DNA from: Solibacillus sp040274725
GTDB lineage: Bacteria; Bacillota; Bacilli; Bacillales_A; Planococcaceae
NCBI GenBank assembly: GCA_040274725.1
Contig: JBEMAQ010000001.1
Span: 124,001-188,000, forward strand
Direction of reading: 5' to 3'
Length of the DNA stretch: 64,000 nt
The notes under the pieces are model-generated. The model saw nothing but the letters and a program-made list of their open reading frames with translations. It was not told the origin of the DNA and did not search any database. Positions 62,638-64,000 of this stretch are shown piece after piece (position 1 is the first letter of the stretch; every line of letters starts with the position of its first letter). A program made the position numbers and the translations under genes.

Positions 62638-62779
62638 TATGATTAAAAGGAATATTCATATTTTCAACATAGAACAAGCATGTAACATACACATACCTTT
62701 TCTAGTGAAATTCATCTTACCTTTTTGAATTTTACACTTTTAAAGAGAATCCGTTAACGCTACATGCTTCATTTTTTAG

Positions 62780-64000
62780 TTATTGATGAATCGCCTTGCC
62801 AAACACCGCGCTCGCCGCGTCACCAATATGCTCGCTGACGGTTGGATGTGGGAAAATCATGCGGGCTAAATCCTTCACCGAGCCCCCCGCCACTTTCGCC
62901 GCAAGCATCGCGTTAATCATTTCGGTTGCACCGTCTCCAACAACACAGGCGCCGTAAATATCACCTTCTAGACTTGCGACAAACTTCATAAAGCCTGACG
63001 TATTGCCTTCCATTAGTGCTTTTGCATTCGTCGGCAAATGCATTTTGGTCACAATACTGTCTGCTGGTGCCTCATGCTCAAGCATGCCAAATGTCGCGAT
63101 TTCTGGATGTGTGTACACGCAGCGTGGAATTTCCATTTGATTGATGGCGGCTGGCTGCTTACCTAACATCCAGTCCACTGCATGAATGCCCTCTGCACTT
63201 GCAGAATGGGCGAGCTGGAAGCCACCGACTAAATCACCAATCGCAAAAATACCGGGAATGCTCGTTTCGTAATGGTTGTTTACTTGAATTAAGCGACCAT
63301 CCATTTTCATTTCAAGTGCCTCCGCAATTTGTGTATTCGGACGACGACCTGTCGCAAATAGCAGCTGTTCAAATGGAAATGCTCCAATGGATGTTTGGAT
63401 TTCACCGTCACGGATTTCTTCAAATGTAAAGTCCGTTATCAGCTCAATGCCAAGCTTCGCCATCTTTTCTTTAAGTATCGGGCGCGCATCCGGCTCCTCT
63501 GTTTGCAGGATATCTTTACTATGGTTAAGCACCGTTACATGCGTTCCCATCGGTGCAAGCGCAAAGGCCATTTCAATCGCAATGACGCCACCGCCGATAA
63601 TCGTTAGCTGCTTCGGTAATTCCTTCATCGCAAAAAATGAATCCGTTGTATGGTATGTCGCGCTTTCTAACCCTTTAAATGGCGGGACGAACGGACGACT
63701 GCCTGTTGCAAGTAAAACATTCGTTGCTGTAAAACGCTCGTTTCCTACAAACACTTTGCGCTCCGCTGTCACACTCGCCTCACCGCGGTACATCGTAATT
63801 TTTGCTTCGGCAATAAACTGCTCAATATTTTTTAAAAGCTCCGCAACTACCGCATCCTTGCGCTGCATTAGCTTCGGAAAATCAATCTCTATTGTCGGTA
63901 CGGTAATGCCCCAATCTGTCCCACGACGAATTTCCTGTACGAGCTTACTATGCTCGAGCATAATTTTCGACGGGATGCAGCCAACATTATAGCAAGCGCC
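62780..64000 (-). CDS. dihydrolipoamide-dehydrogenase-like flavoprotein, 5' end cut by window edge
   Basis: About 406 residues are visible; the FAD-binding N-terminus lies beyond the window. The first visible residues, ACYNVGCIPSK, hold the redox-active disulfide CxxxxC of pyridine nucleotide-disulfide oxidoreductases. LTIIGGGVIAIEMA binds NAD(P)H, FAIGDLVGG closes the second FAD segment, and the C-terminal HPTVSEHIGD carries the catalytic His-Glu pair of E3 enzymes. No other 2-oxoacid dehydrogenase genes are in view, so it may be a stand-alone Lpd-like or mercuric-reductase-like enzyme. Confidence 0.88.
   Translation of the reverse strand, partial: GACYNVGCIPSKIMLEHSKLVQEIRRGTDWGITVPTIEIDFPKLMQRKDAVVAELLKNIEQFIAEAKITMYRGEASVTAERKVFVGNERFTATNVLLATGSRPFVPPFKGLESATYHTTDSFFAMKELPKQLTIIGGGVIAIEMAFALAPMGTHVTVLNHSKDILQTEEPDARPILKEKMAKLGIELITDFTFEEIRDGEIQTSIGAFPFEQLLFATGRRPNTQIAEALEMKMDGRLIQVNNHYETSIPGIFAIGDLVGGFQLAHSASAEGIHAVDWMLGKQPAAINQMEIPRCVYTHPEIATFGMLEHEAPADSIVTKMHLPTNAKALMEGNTSGFMKFVASLEGDIYGACVVGDGATEMINAMLAAKVAGGSVKDLARMIFPHPTVSEHIGDAASAVFGKAIHQ

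Noticed and set aside
1..64000. tRNA genes, CRISPR arrays, insertion sequences, prophage
   Set aside because: No cloverleaf-type segments, regular spacer arrays, transposases or phage genes were recognised on either strand.

Overview
The window looks like a chromosomal segment of a low-GC Gram-positive bacterium of the order Bacillales, most likely family Planococcaceae (Lysinibacillus/Solibacillus-like). The reasons are the strong AGGAGG-type ribosome binding sites, lipoprotein signal peptides, a B-type RNase P RNA and a Bacillus-like block dinG-ypmB-aspB-asnS-dnaD-nth-ypoC-ponA-recU-yppE-yprA-yprB-gpsB-rnpB-ypsC. The genus is inferred from memory of gene order and repeats, not from a search.

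Layout. 1-8225: a truncated universal stress protein, a stand-alone divergent PurC-like protein with a possible PurR box, an NhaC-type antiporter, a small lipoprotein, a patatin-like hydrolase, a glycine betaine ABC transporter (opuA) and a BusR-like GntR/RCK_C regulator just upstream of it. 8608-17386: a compact five-gene minus-strand operon encoding a helical-repeat/beta-CASP metallo-beta-lactamase nuclease, a large protein ending in a GrpE-like domain, a divergent Hsp70, a HEAT-repeat-like protein and a coiled-coil protein. I do not recognise this set as a described system and it is the main discovery candidate. 17623-31106: malic enzyme, a membrane-anchored HtrA-like protease, a Pit phosphate transporter with its PhoU-like partner, a metallo-beta-lactamase hydrolase, a sulfurtransferase, the double dynamin DynA, a tiny membrane peptide behind a Fur-like box, an orphan CheX-like protein and a D-glycerate module (2-hydroxyacid dehydrogenase plus glycerate kinase).

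31207-53080 is the conserved housekeeping block: two DinG-family proteins, an RlmL-type methyltransferase, a PAS-GGDEF-EAL protein, rnpB, gpsB, yprB/yprA (mrfB/mrfA), recU-ponA, nth, dnaD, asnS and aspB. It mixes DNA repair and replication, cell-wall synthesis and translation. 53266-55930 is a LytTR regulator/DUF3021/ABC transporter operon. 56249-64000 holds small unknown genes, serine acetyltransferase, a polar amino-acid ABC transporter, a short-chain dehydrogenase, two small membrane proteins and a truncated dihydrolipoamide-dehydrogenase-like flavoprotein.

Two families of dispersed intergenic repeats with conserved nested hairpins and compensatory arm changes lie between genes (family 1: three near-full copies, one diverged copy, two fragments; family 2: two copies). 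No tRNA, CRISPR array, insertion sequence or prophage gene was recognised.
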